Part shown: positions 51,906 through 64,000 of the stretch, piece by piece
Layout: the number at the start of each line of letters is the position of its first letter
How positions within the stretch are numbered: position 1 is the first letter of the stretch
From: Diprion similis
Taxonomy: Eukaryota; Arthropoda; Insecta; Hymenoptera; Diprionidae
DNA length: 64,000 bases
Direction of reading: 5' to 3'
Assembly: GCF_021155765.1 (NCBI RefSeq)
Contig: NC_060112.1
Coordinates: 5,890,001-5,954,000, forward strand
Position numbers and translations under genes: made by a program
The notes under the pieces: model-generated
What the model saw: only the letters and a program-made list of their open reading frames with translations
Told to the model about the DNA's origin: nothing
The model's database searches: none

Positions 51906-52069
51906 ACAGGGTGTTTCCAAGTAAACGGTGTAGTTTGTCGGTTCGCCTATCACTAAGGGGAACAAATATCGGTAAAACAGACTCAGACTTTGAACACCCT
52001 ACCATACCGATAACTAATACCGATATTTGTTCCCCTCGGTAGTGGGCAACCCAACATACTTGGGACGTT
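51906..52069. mobile_element. Foldback element with GGGGAACAAATATCGGTA arms
   Basis: An 18-bp perfect inverted pair (51957-51974 and 52018-52035) sits within longer, weaker arms that extend outward to about 51913 and 52069 (CCAAGTA / TACTTGG). The left edge reads ACAGGGTGTTTCC, and an inverted partner GAACACCCT occurs inside at 51992-52000, so two nested inverted structures overlap. Probably a small non-autonomous element. Confidence 0.7.
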
Positions 52070-55000
52070 CACGTGTAAAGAACGTGTATAAAAATAAAAA
52101 ATAGTTACTTCGCAGTTAAGAAAATTCGGCTAAATAAACTAGTATATAATGTCCTAGAAAATGATGAGATACGTTATTCAAAGATTCGCTTTATGTGTGA
52201 TTACGAGAGACAAGAAAAATGTACATGGCAGAATGAGGAAAGAGAATAAAGAAGAAACATTGAATCGACCGGCAATAGTAATGATATCTTATCGTACCTG
52301 CGACATAAGAGTGGTACGTGTAGTAGTATTCGTATAATGGATGTTTCCGTACTCTGCATTCGGCTTTTACCTTGGCTCTTACACTTTGTCACAAGTTTTA
52401 TTCTCTCGTTAGAAATTCGCAAAGCTGTAGCTTCTCTTGGCTATGTTCGATGCAGTACTCAGGAAAGTCGGATTTTCCACCGGATTCACATAGAACGAGG
52501 TTCAACCTATGGACACTGATCTGGCTCGAAACAGATATGATAACGACAAAAGCGGGTCTACAATGCGCGGCTTATTTATTCCCAGCGATTCTCTTTTCCT
52601 CTCTGTATCTTTTTGCGCATGATTTTATTCCAACGAGTTACCTGAAATACTGAGAGGATGCTCGATTGCGTCACAGGCAACTTTATTTTTAAGTAAGAAT
52701 TTACATTCGCATTCATTTTTCTGTTATTGTAAAGTTGAAATGTTGTGATTTTTGAACGTTTTTTTTTTTCTCCTTACAACGTTTCAATCTAGACCAACCG
52801 ATTTATCCTTCATTTTTGCTGTGATTTTGTTAAGACGGCCTCGAGTAGAGGAAGTTCAGCAGAGTCGATGCAGGCGGGAAATAGAAATATTGAAACCATT
52901 AAATAACAATAACAATAATAAAAAAATTGAGTTTGACGCACTTGTTTGCAGAGTTTCGCGTCGAATATCCTCCCGAGTTTCGTCAACGGCGTATCTATAA
53001 AACTTTTTTCCAACTCTCGCCTTTCTCTCGCAAATATCTGGCATTTCTTTTCTGTGATTAAATTACGATCACTCTGCTAACCGAAAAGAAATCCGATTGT
53101 AGACATATGGATAATATTATATCGGTATAATCAGACACGGTATAACAATAAAAATTTGAATATTCGAGTTGTTTTATCGGATCATTTAATTTTTGTCTGA
53201 TACGAACGTAGAAAATTTTTTCAATTCTAACAGTACATTCAATGAATTAAAGCTTATTTCTTTGGTAAACTAAAGTTAAAAAAGATATCCGAGATGTATT
53301 TTTGCCGTAAATTTTTTTATTCGAATTTCGTAAAATCGTATAGTGTATAAAATTGTTCAAAACTATAATTGTGTTTCATTAGAAAGATGATAAAGGAAGA
53401 AACAAATACTCATCGAAGATATATAGTCAATAATTAAAAAAATAAAATTACTTAATGTAATACATCAGTCGGAAATTGCGTTTCAAACTGTGTTCATCGA
53501 GTGAAGTAGAAGCAGAAGAAAAGGTGACGTAGCGCGTACGTGTTCGGCGTTAGCAAAGTTGGTAAATGGGTTAGAAAACTTGAAAAGCTTCGCGGGGCAT
53601 GAGCGGCACATATTTACCATCAGGCGAAAGCTCCACGTGCCTACGAAATGTACGGATATCATTTACTCGCCAACTATCTCTCTCTCTCTCTTTTTCTCTT
53701 TCATTTTTTCTGTTTCCATACGCAACGCAGAGGAGATAAAACTTTCCTGAAAAAGCTTTGAACTAGATTCAAATTTAATTTTTCCATCACTGACACACTG
53801 GAAATATATAACAAATGATAGACCAACATTCGCACGATTATTCATGCGTGTCATTCGAACACCAATATTTTTGATGACAATAAACCTAAAAAAAGAACCG
53901 AAAATGCGATAAGTTATTCTCGTTATTCCATTCTCGTATGCAGATTTAAAATAACGATTGTTGTCTACCACAAAAAATATTCCGTTGACACAAAAAAAAA
54001 AGGAAGAAAACTCATTATTAGCGGAGTGACACAAGTTTCCCGTTTCACTTTCTTATTTGAGAATTTTATGACATTCTATTACCACAGCAAGAAAACCAAA
54101 TTTTTAAGAGGAAATTGACTGGTAAGAGTGGTAGCATTGATCATAGTAATAATATCACCCCGCTGTTGATTAATTATTAAGGATACAAGATTCGAACTAT
54201 AAGGAAAATTGTTTAGACATGTATTTATAGAGGTGTAATCAATAAATTTTGTTTTATTATCAGTTTTAAATGAATTTCTTTCTTTTTAGATAAACTGTAT
54301 ATATTTTCTTTACGTTTAATGATTGAAAAAAATAAGAGATGTATAAACTTGTATAAATAAAATTGTAAATTTGATTTATTTTAAATCATTCATTCAGTTG
54401 TAAGATTAATATACGCCTTTGCTTTTCTTTATTGTTGTCCAAGCAAGTTTCATAGTTTGTTAGTGAGAAAGGAGGTAGATATTTTAACGAGGGATTTTGT
54501 TAAGCCGTGTTACCACGTTTTCACAATGTAGATTTCATTTCTGTAGACAGTTGTTCACTTTTAATTGTTAAAAACTTGTTAAAATTGTTGCATTACCATT
54601 TAAAGTTTTAAAACAAATGTGAGTAGACTTTGTTTTAAAACATAAATGTAGATTGTGAAATTGGATATGTTGGAATGTGCAAGTAGATTAGAGATGTGAA
54701 TTACGAGGCAGTGATTAGATGTTGATTCTTAGAGTGGGAACCGATAAAAATTATTCGTCCACGCACACTATTTCTATTTGACTTCTTTTCTTATTTCGAT
54801 TTACGTAGTAAGCGCGCTATTTAAACTCGAACGCGATGATTTTTGATTATCAAATCAGAATCTTAATCGATCTTGTTCCACTTTTATATAATTGCCTACA
54901 CTGCACTGTTGAAACAATCACCGCTCAAATAAAAATATTTCAAATTCATTTTCGCGAAGAATTAATCCGTAGGTATTTTACGTATGGAGATTAGCTTACG

Positions 55001-56786
55001 CGTTTACCAATAGTTTACAAATTATTTCGTCACAACACGGCTTCGCAGGATTATCTCTAGAACGAGAATCAAGCATCCAAAATCCATCATCAAGTTTGCC
55101 TGGTGCTACTGGTACTTCGATAATCCTTAGTATACCCGAGTAAAATTCGTAAATAAATTCCTTAAAGCGTTTTCCAAATTAGGCATGCCAATTATTATCG
55201 TTAAACCGATGACGAAATATCATATCTAAAAATTTGAACTCATGTCTCTTTGAATTAATCACAATACTTTTTAATATGGGATGGAAGAGATTTATTCTTA
55301 GCCGCGTGTAAGTTTTTGTTTCAAAATTCGCGATGTTGAAAGATTTAATCGCTTTGCAGGGTAAAATTGACCGTTGACTTGACACATCTGTTTCTGAATG
55401 TTCGCGAAATGCTGCAGCAATCGCATTGGATCTACAATTACAAGAAGGTTCAAACCTCCGGGAATTGGCACTAAATTCGCTTCAACAACTGCTGCCCGAC
55501 CAAACGCGTACTTCTACTACTTCAGCGGCTTTCATCGATGGCTTCAACTCTTGACGGAACTTATATTACAGAGTTTCTAATAAATCACATAAAATTACTA
55601 GTAAAAAATGGTGAAAATTGTCCTCGTATCTTGAGCTTAAGTCAGGATAAAATCTGAATCAAAAGTGTCATCTGATATTTTCTGACGTAATTTCGAACGA
55701 TATTGAAAATGAAAATTGTATATAAAATCAAACGGAGAGAAATTTTTAGTTATGGCTATTATACAGAAATATATTAGCTCTCGGTACAGAATAAAAGTTA
55801 ATTTTGTAGCTGTATTTATAAAACTGAAAAATAAAATATTATCGACTAAAAAAAGAAATTCAGTGTTAGAATAAATCAAAAACGGTAGAATATTACCAAC
55901 AATTTTCAAACCCGTATTAAAACGATACTTATTTTAGTAGATTCTGATTAGCCGTTTAAACTAATGTGATTATTGTCAAAGTATACTTATTTAAGTATTG
56001 ATTATCGTCATATACATGTTTTCAATTTGTTTAAGCCGTTGATTAATTCTAGCTTCATAATTATTTAAAGCATAATTTATTCTGGAAACAGCTGTGAGTA
56101 TACTTTGCAACCTGTGTATATTATAACATAATATTTACACAGCCGTGTAACTAAAACCGCGACACAAGTGCTGTTGACGAAAATAATGTTGCAATAACAA
56201 TTCGACGGTAATAGGGAATTACAGTTGTTTCATCAGGCACGGTTCGAATTTGCAATTACATAAAATGACCGGTATAAAAATACCGGATTATAATACGCGA
56301 TCAGTTATTGCTGATAACTCGTCACTGTGTATACAACTATACAACTATGATAATTTCACGTGGTCCATATATTTGCGTCAGATTATATAACAGAAGGTGA
56401 CCTTTTCATTGCGAGTAACACGAGTCGTTGAGTGTATTAATGAGAAATTGTTTACTTGAGCGTAGCTGCTGTTTTCATTTTATCTTCTATCTCTCTCTTT
56501 CACGTTAAATCTTTCCATTCGTGAATAATTGAACCTCGTTCCACGTTGCGTTCAGCCAGCCGCGTCTTTATACCGTTGTTTCCTTATCAATTTCGCTACA
56601 CGGATGACAGAAGAATAATGAAAAACGAATGGTGATACAATAATAATAAAACGAACGATAACATTTAATATAAAACATACCTATATCGAATTCTACAGAT
56701 ACTTAATTAATTTTCAGAAAAGCTTTCTTCATTCCCCTATTTTTATTGATAATAATTTTATAAAATTATATACTCACCAAGTTTTA

Positions 56787-56814
<28 letters not shown>
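56787..56814 (+). repeat. (CT)n microsatellite
   Basis: About 14 uninterrupted CT units. Simple repeat without other sign of function. Confidence 0.9.
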
Positions 56815-56818
<4 letters not shown>

Positions 56819-57395
56819 AAACTTCAATTCGCACTTGCATATATTCACATTTGTCAAGTGTCGCAAAGATAAGAAAAAAAGCTAGCTGACAGTTGGGATA
56901 ATATAATATGCATACACGTAATTGTATAATATATGAACGTGGGACGGAAACGACGACGCCGCGTTGCAACGAGATTAAAATGCAACTCTAATTTTTGCCG
57001 ATACATATGTAATTGAACGTTCCGATAAAACCATAAAGAAGCACGCCGTAAACTTAGCACCGAATAATTTACTGGCTGATTGTACTGGGCGGATATATAC
57101 ACTTGGCTTGATAACGTGCGAGGTGCAGTCACGTTGGTGAACAAAAAAAAAAAAAAAAAATTCACTTCCCGTTTTTCGCAACGTTCAAATCAATTTTTGT
57201 AATCTCCTTTGCACCAGCGATGCCTCGCAAATAAATAAATTATCATCTGAAACAAATTAATAGCCGAACGAAATCAAACGATAATTATAATCGGTTTAAT
57301 ATTTAAATCGTAAAGACTCGCTACAATTTTCATCGGTAGAAGAAAAATTAATTTCCTGCAGTCTCGTGTAGTTTTAAACAGCTTTCACAATCACA

Positions 57396-59556
57396 ATGGA
57401 GATGTCGAAAATTTTTAACGGAAGCAAATCGAACGTCATATTCATTTTTATCCTACAATTTCTCGCTCTTCGTTTCACCCCGGGTTTGTATCGCACTAAT
57501 CTAAATTATTATAATCACTAATGGACAAGAAAAAGAAAAAAACAATACAACAAAAATATCATGGCGTAAATTTTTTTTTTCCTTTTATACGAATTCAAAA
57601 GTTTGAATTCAATGATATGATCGTCTGAATACAATTATATGTGTACGGAATAGTGAAATGTATTGAATAAGAAAAGAAGCTCGTCGAATTAAATTTCTGT
57701 CCGGGAAGAAAGAATCGAAGAACGGTTCGAAAATATAAATATACATATACAAGTTTTTTTTTTTTTAGTCATTTTTTTTTCCATCGATATTTAATTTGAC
57801 AACCGATATTGATTGTAATTTTGTTTACTGACAGCCGCAAGCGCGACGGCACAAGAGCTGGACAGAATATCTCTACGTATTTATACGGGGTGAGTGTGAA
57901 TAATTTTTCATAATTCATAATCGGTGGGTACTTCCTCAGAAATGTTATATATGTGTATTAGGGTGGTCCTAAAATGGATTTTTTATTTTTTTTCTTACTT
58001 AATTTCAATATTGAATGAGCGTAGATCGGCTTTAAATGTAGGAAAAAAAAAACAAAAAATAAAAATAAACAAATCTCTAATTTTTTCACACATTTATTTC
58101 GAGCCTTGAGTCTCCCTGATGGCCGTTTTTTTTGTGTGTATTTTTTTTTTTAAACCTAATTCTTGAGAACTAGAATGAAATTCCTCGCACATCTTTTTCC
58201 TCTACAATCGAAACTAATGACGATTCGAAGTTGCACAAAGATTGAAAAAAAAAAATTCTATAATACGACGTTATATGTAAAGCTTGAAAAATGATTGAAA
58301 AATAATATGCCAAATTAAAAGACCCGCGACTCGTGTGAAATATGCGATCTATATGGAGACTAAGGGGTGAGAATAAAAATGTGAAAAAAGTAGAGAGCAA
58401 TTTTTTTCTACATTTCGAGCCGATTTATGACCATCCAACGTGATCTTCCCTTTAACGACCACCCTAATGTCTATGTATTACATATATCATACGTATAATA
58501 TAATAAACGTGTACATGCATATTGCATGTCTATATATATGGGGTATTCCACGTGAAACGGAACTGGTTTTGTGCGACAGTTAATCTCATGCCTTACCATC
58601 TTGTGAAGAGACTTCCATAGTTTTTGGATCGCAAATAATTTTTTATTCCTCTCAACTTGCGATTAAAGAAATTTTTCCTACGGTTCACTCGATTCACTTA
58701 AAAATTTTACCAAGCACAGATGAAGTTGTGGAAAAAAAGTGTTATAATTTTCAGCTGGATGCAATTTTTTTTTTTTTTTTTTTTCATTGTTCACCGGCAA
58801 TAATTTATTGGAAAGAATTTTACTGAAAATTGAAAGTTTGTTTCTTTAATCATTTATCGCTGACAAAAAATACAAATAAAAAAAAATAAAATAAAATAAA
58901 AATGAACGCCCAGCTTTAAATTATGCAACACTTTTTACACAACTTGAATTGTGTTCGGTAAAATTTTTAATTCAATCGAGTAGAACCTAAGGACCACTCT
59001 TTTAATCGCGATTTGGAGAGAGTTAAAACTATGGAAGACCCTTCAAAAGATAGTAAGGAATGAGATTTGGCCGTGTGTCAAATTCGCTGATAATCAGTCG
59101 AAACTCGTGTCGTTTCGCGTGGAATACCCTGTACGTATGTAATATAATGAGACAGTCGAACGGAAGTTGATTGATCGATTGGATGATTAATAATTTTCAG
59201 TTTGTTAAATAATCTCGTACATGTTGCAGCGTGTAATTAATGTTACAGGGATTCTTTTTACGACACATATCATGACGTACCTATTACACAACCATCTAGC
59301 GCTAAATCGGCATTAGATCCTAGAAGGCCAACCCTTTTATACCTTCACGGATTTCGCGAAGACCTCACAGGGGAAAGCGTCCGCGCTATTGTTGATGGTA
59401 ATTATAATGCAAAAACCGTAAAACGAAAATAAGAATAATAAACGAATGCGAAATCTGTTCGCAGGGAATTGTCAATCATCAAGTATTTACCTGCATATAT
59501 ATAGAAATAGTTTTGTCACTTTGTCCATATAAATAATTGCCGAATTATTCGTCATG

Positions 59557-59612
<56 letters not shown>

Positions 59613-61579
59613 ACTGTTATCATAATTTTTTATGTTTTTTTTTTTTGCGTTGCACTGTTATTATTACTATTATTTTCAATTTATTTTTAATAAAAAAACT
59701 ATCAGTTATTATAATCGTTAATTTTGACGAAAAAATCTTTACAGATTTATCAAATTTTTATCAACGGGCGAACAGAATTTTCTCACCATTTCGAAAATCA
59801 ACTCATAAATTTTTAAACATTGAATTTAATGAGGTTGTGAATATTTTTCACCTGCACAATTGGAAAAGAGAGTGGCATGAAAAATGAGGAATCTCGTTCC
59901 AGCTTATCTCGACCGCGGTGGTCACAACGTGATTGCGGTTGATTTCGCTGAAATAGCAAATAAGACTTATGTTCAGGCCGTCGAGAGTGCGGAAGCGGTC
60001 GGAAAGAGATTGGCAATAACTTTGCGCCAATTAATTTCGATGTTGGATCCGAGGCAACTTCACATTGTGGGCTTTTCGCTGGGTGCTCAAATGGCTGCAT
60101 ACATAAACAAATACACAATCATATTCAAAGTGCATCGACTAACAGGTTCGTTTCCGTCTTTCTACGCAATTCTATGAAGGTCGGGAGTCAAAACTTGGAA
60201 GGATCAATATTTCGAATGGCCGGTACACAGGAGTTTCAAACATGCGAAAATAAAATGAGGAAAGATTACGAACAATTCGTCTTTCGTTATTTTATTTTTT
60301 TCGCATCTTTGAAATTTTTATACATCGGTCATTAAAAATATTGACCTATCCAAGTTCTCAATATTTACTGCAATATTTTCACCATATACAACATGAAAAA
60401 AGAATGAAACATTTCTTTGAAAGAAAAAAATTAAAAAAAAAAAAACATTTCTTCTGCGACGACATTTAATCGCTATATTTGAAAAAATTCCACAAATCGC
60501 TTATCTATGTGCAGAAAAAGCGACTTCGGGAAACTCTTTATTAATTTCTAGAACTGCTTCCGTTTCCGGGATAAATGTCGTCCCTTTTTCTCAGCTTTGG
60601 ATCCCATCGGACCCTCATATTTCGCTGTTGCGAAGCGAATCACGTCAGCCGACGCGAGATTCGTCGACATTATTCACACCGACGCCTTCGTTTACGGCAG
60701 CGGCTACGCATCAGGCGGTGCAGATTTCTGGCCCAATCAGGGCCTGCGGCTTCAGCCAGGATGTCCAGCACAGTACGAAAAAGGCAGCGACAAAGGTGAC
60801 CTGATCGATTAGAGTGATTAATACGAGGAGCTGAAAAATCTGAAAACTTCCGGCTATTCCTTTTGCTTGCAAAAATATTGAGAAAATTTCTTGAAAGATC
60901 ATTCCGTCAATTCCGCTCGAAATTTGACAATTTTTACGTTGCCCGAGTTCAGTCTGATGGACCAAGTTTCATAAAATTCGATTGATCCGTTAAAATCTGT
61001 TGATAACCGAAAAACATTCATCTGACATCCCAGATTTTCTCTGAATAAAGAAAAACGGAGAGTTGTAAAAGCAAAATCGTCAATTGATTTTATACCGGAT
61101 TTTTACAAGCGATGATAATGTGTTTCCAAATTTGATAAATTCTGTTTTTACATATTCGTATCTTGTTAAAAAAAAAAAAAAAAAACAATTTCCCAGATTT
61201 TTGCAACCACCGAAGATCGTGGCAATACTTCGCGGAGTCGGTTAAAAATCCAAGAGCATTTATGGCGGGAAAAGCCTCTTCCTGGGGGAGTTTTGTAACG
61301 CTGACGTACAGAAAACAGAATCTTGTTCCTATGGGATTCGATACGCCCTACGGGACGTAAGTAAATTTTAAAACAATATCCTCTATGATGTTGTCTCTTA
61401 TTGAGCAACGTAATAACATCAGTGATGAAACCTCGTTTCATTTCTGACCTACTTCTACTATTTTCTTCTTCTTTTCTTCATCACCGCTATTTTTCAGGAC
61501 CGGATTATTTTATTTGAAAACAAATGAACAGTCACCCTTTGGAATGGAAGAAAATGGCGTTCGGGTAGCCAATGAATAA
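57396..61579 (+). CDS. Secreted pancreatic-type lipase, 325 aa
   Basis: Coding exons 57396-57483, 57835-57889, 59249-59397, 59903-60145, 60595-60795, 61197-61356 and 61498-61579 give 326 codons including stop, all GT-AG. Seen: a signal peptide (FIFILQFLALRF), LRIYTG, the oxyanion strand TLLYLHGFRED, HNVIAVDF, the nucleophile elbow GFSLGAQMAAY with Ser156, LDPIGP with Asp181, and CNHRRSW with His250, a complete Ser-Asp-His triad. The fold is that of the insect neutral/pancreatic lipase family, including phospholipase A1-like members; GFSLG replaces the more common GHSLG. It likely hydrolyses acyl esters outside the cell, for example in gut or glands. Intron 2 is about 1.36 kb and carries two foldback elements; intron 3 carries an AT microsatellite. 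Confidence 0.93.
57959..58466. mobile_element. Foldback element, TA target duplication, in lipase intron 2
   Basis: Element 57961-58464 is flanked by TA at 57959-57960 and 58465-58466. The ends are GGGTGGTC and GACCACCC, and the arms remain loosely complementary inward: left 57961-58115, right 58355-58464, with shared words ATCGGCT, AAATGTAG, TTTTTTCACA and TAGTCTCC/GAGTCTCC. There is no coding frame. TA flanks suggest a mariner-like non-autonomous element. Confidence 0.8.
58541..59129. mobile_element. Long-arm foldback element in lipase intron 2
   Basis: Left arm 58541-58763 and right arm 58904-59129 are reverse complements over about 225 bp with scattered mismatches. Shared words include GGGTATTCCACG, CTTCCATAGTTTT, GCGATTAAA, AAAATTTTACC, CACA..AAGTTGTG and CAGCTGG/AGCTGGG. 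The loop is a poly-T and AAATA-rich centre of about 140 bp. It lies about 75 bp after the previous foldback, in the same intron, but the sequence is unrelated. The intron transcript should form a very long hairpin. Confidence 0.88.
59558..59608. repeat. (AT)n microsatellite in lipase intron 3
   Basis: About 25 uninterrupted AT units, self-complementary and likely polymorphic in length. Confidence 0.95.
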
Positions 61580-61951
61580 ATTTCTGGAATGGCGCATTAG
61601 TAAAGTTTTCACACACTTGCACTATTATAATTAGATAATATGCAACTTATGATACCTACTATATGTAAAAACATGAATTTAAAATAATAGCAAGTGTGAA
61701 ACGTGATTTACAAAATTGCTTTTCCATTACTCTGTATTCTATAGTTATTGTTCAGGTGTACTTGAGAACGGAAAAAAAGAACTGAAAATGCGCGAAACAG
61801 ATGAAATAGGAAAAATCATTTCCAATAAAAATATATCAAAAATAATAAAAAAATATTTCGGATGAACATTACATTCTCTTCAACTGCAGGTTGTCTAGTT
61901 AACCGATAAATTGGCTAATTACATTTATTTTATATTTACTTTCTCTCACGA

Positions 61952-62750
61952 GGGGAGGGTAAGATGCGTGCATCACCGATTCGATCCATCTTTATTACAC
62001 GTGTAGTTCATGACCAGAAATATATCAGGTGCGCCTTAGTAAAGTGCGCTTCTCAGTCGATTCCAAGAAATTAATTGAATTAATTATCAATTGATCAGTA
62101 ATCAAAATAAAAAATTAAAAACGAAGTTTGCTTCGCGACTGATGTTTTAAAAAAACCGAAATTCTTATACAAAATCACATAATTTGTAACTTGCGCAAGG
62201 TGTCGTAATAATTATTGTTCTCCGTGCTTCTATGATGGATATCATTTCAATTTGTGCAGTAATTCGTCACTCAAACAGCACGATAGCGAAAAAAAAATAT
62301 GGTCGAATAAATAGTACAAAATACTGGGAATAAAAGTACTAATTCTTCAAACTCTTGTGCAATAATTTTTTTAAACTCCCTTCTCCCACTGAAAATGAAG
62401 TTATTGCAATTCATTCTAAAATAAACATTAAGTACTCAAGACACCTTAATTTGTAAGAAATGCGAAATATCTGAATAAAAAAAAAAGAAAGAAAACACGT
62501 TTATCGGCTGGATTCGATCGAGCGATTCCGGTTGCAGATGAACGCGCAAAAATTTTGAGTATCAATTTTAATTTTTAATTTTGACTATTAATCAATTGAT
62601 AATTCATTTAATTAATTTCTCGGAAATGGCACCTAGAAGCGCACCTTACTACTTGCACCTATTATACTTCTGGTCATGATCTCCAAGTGTAATAAAGATG
62701 GATCGAATCGACGATGCACGCATCTTACCCCCCCCCCCCCCCCCCCCCCG
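61952..62750. mobile_element. Long-arm foldback element ending in a C22 run
   Basis: Left arm about 61952-62122 and right arm about 62565-62730 are reverse complements for about 165 bp. Shared words are GGGTAAGATGCGTGCATC, TCGATCCATCTTTATTACAC, ATGACCAGAA, GGTGCGC/GGTGC, GAAATTAATT and ATTATCAATTGAT. The loop is about 440 bp with no supported frame. The right end carries an unbroken run of about 22 C (62728-62749); the left end has only GAGGGGAGGG, so the run probably grew by slippage. Non-autonomous foldback transposon of unknown family. Confidence 0.88.
62728..62749 (+). repeat. Poly-C run of about 22
   Basis: Uninterrupted C run at the outer edge of a foldback. Long C homopolymers are rare in AT-rich insect DNA and are prone to length error in assembly. 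Confidence 0.9.
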
Positions 62751-63898
62751 CCCTTGTCAACGAAGGAAATTAATTCCCAATTAAACACGGCACGCGGCAT
62801 GTATCACATTGCTTCAAATTAGTCATTTCACCGGTTGATTGGAACTTGATAAATTCGCTTAACAACTCTGAATTCAATATAACATGCAACTGGTGATGGT
62901 TCGATAAATGAAGCATGCCGTCATACTTCTGTAAAGAACCCAACATTTTCAAGAACGAGAGAAATACAAGAGTTGCTTGACTATAATTTACGTCTTACTA
63001 TTAATTTCAAAATGAATGAAAGATAAAAAAAATAAAATAAATAACACAACACTCATCAATCGGATCGCTATCTCGGAATGATTGCGTTCCTCATATTTTT
63101 CCTTCCAGTATTTCAACGGAATGCAATTCGGCCGAGCGACGAATTTGCAGGATTGCAAAATATACTTGTAATAATCCAAATCCAAATTCTGAACAACTTG
63201 TGTACAAAACATATCACCTGTCTCTGTTTTTTGTATACAGACACATTCTGTATCGTCAGAGGCCTTGCGATCAACCGCTGTTATTTCCGATAAAAATTGA
63301 ACGTTACATTATATTGTTTTTACCAAACAGTGTTGATTCATGGGAAATGCATATACGTCAATTGCAGATATCAACCGACTGGAAAGAGGAGAGTAAAAAA
63401 CGAGAACAAATATCTACTGATATATATAGCTCCATCTATACACAGGTGTAAATAATCTAATCGCTACAATTTTCAAACGATGTATAATTCGGTGATTATG
63501 GATATTTAATCGACAGTGTAAATCGCATCATTGAAGGAATGAAATAACGCGTTATCGCCTGAATGAATTGCAGAGAATAATATTTACGGCACAAGTGTGT
63601 TGTGATAAAAGCAAAAAAAGGAAAGAAAACATCACTTCGAACTATTATCACTTATGACGATGCTTGTGACGACGACGTTAATTCGCTGATATGAGCGTCG
63701 TCAGCAAATATTTGAAAGTTATTATATAAATTTGCAAACGATTTCAAGTATTTTAGAAGAAAAAGGCGAGCGCGATACCTGATTAGGTCTAATCGTGGTT
63801 CGTATTTAATACACCGGTTACGACAATTGGTATTTAAGCGCGACGCCGATCGGTGGTGATGGATTTCTAGTTTGACTGTCTATACATAGTTTTCGACT

Positions 63899-63983
63899 AT
63901 GGCACGATTCGCGTATTTTCTATTCTTCGGAATGGCGCTGGTTAATGTTGCGAGTTCAACTTACTCGGCTTGTGACTCTTGCA
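63899..63983 (+). CDS. First exon of a secreted protein (partial)
   Basis: The ATG at 63899-63901 opens 28 codons, MARFAYFLFFGMALVNVASS then TYSACDSC, and reaches a good donor (CA|GTAAGC) in phase 1. The hydrophobic stretch is a clear signal peptide. The phase matches the first exons of both the lipase and the lectins here, but the residues after the signal do not identify a family; the cysteine pair C-x2-C is the only feature. The remainder lies beyond the window. Confidence 0.6.
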
Positions 63984-64000
63984 GTAAGCGAATATTATTT

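Larger units (their letters stand above)
51442..57395. other. Gene-poor AT-rich spacer
   Basis: Six kilobases with no supported gene. It holds a foldback element near 51906-52069, short CT-rich runs at 53681-53692 and a longer CT repeat at 56787-56814. Many poly-A/T stretches give short false frames. Exons of the partial GPCR were sought here on the minus strand and not found. Confidence 0.45.
61580..63898. other. Spacer downstream of lipase
   Basis: Holds the lipase 3' UTR, a large foldback (61952-62750) and AT-rich sequence without a supported gene. The last part should be the promoter of the gene starting at 63899. Confidence 0.4.

Overview
The window is nuclear DNA from an insect. The genes have short GT-AG introns, insect-type histidine acid phosphatases, C-type lectins, a lipase and a peptide-receptor-type GPCR, and much of the intergenic DNA is AT-rich with inverted-repeat elements. 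Two acid phosphatases resembling the bee-venom type, and short TTAGG-like runs (about 32091-32105), make a hymenopteran such as a sawfly my best guess; this is an inference. No bacterial, CRISPR, rRNA or tRNA feature was seen. All exon models were built by hand by joining frames across splice sites and checking phase.

Layout. 1-3025: tandem array of a 312-bp satellite whose monomers form a three-monomer higher-order repeat, with a decayed edge to about 3330. 3738-8444 (-): SLC12A9-type cation-chloride cotransporter, nine coding exons, including a last exon missed by simple ORF calling. 9679-12124 (-): Bud13, a splicing RES-complex subunit. 13256-17207 (-) and 22054-24453 (-): tandem acid phosphatases with matching exon structures, the first membrane-anchored and the second secreted; between them lies an internally deleted pogo-like DNA transposon (19178-20221). 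28485-32172 (-): Prp40, a U1 snRNP factor whose start codon forms its whole first coding exon. 33191-34797 (+): inositol polyphosphate 1-phosphatase, head to head with Prp40. 37793-40048 (-): the TM6-to-tail exons of a class A GPCR whose 5' exons were not found. 43760-51441 (+): three tandem C-type lectins sharing one promoter block, with an intronless TMEM50-like gene (47397-47837, -) among them. 57396-61579 (+): a seven-exon secreted lipase. 63899-63983 (+): the first exon of another secreted protein running off the end.

The most unusual theme is a set of unrelated foldback elements (near 12.2, 15.1, 24.9, 41.9, 51.9, 58.0, 58.5 and 62.0 kb). Several have arms over 100 bp, and one nearly loopless 350-bp palindrome lies inside an intron of the membrane acid phosphatase but not of its paralog. 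Comparing the two phosphatase copies dates that insertion and a second one, in the upstream flank of the other copy, to after the duplication. Two splicing factors (Bud13, Prp40) lie within 20 kb; otherwise the neighbouring genes show no shared pathway.
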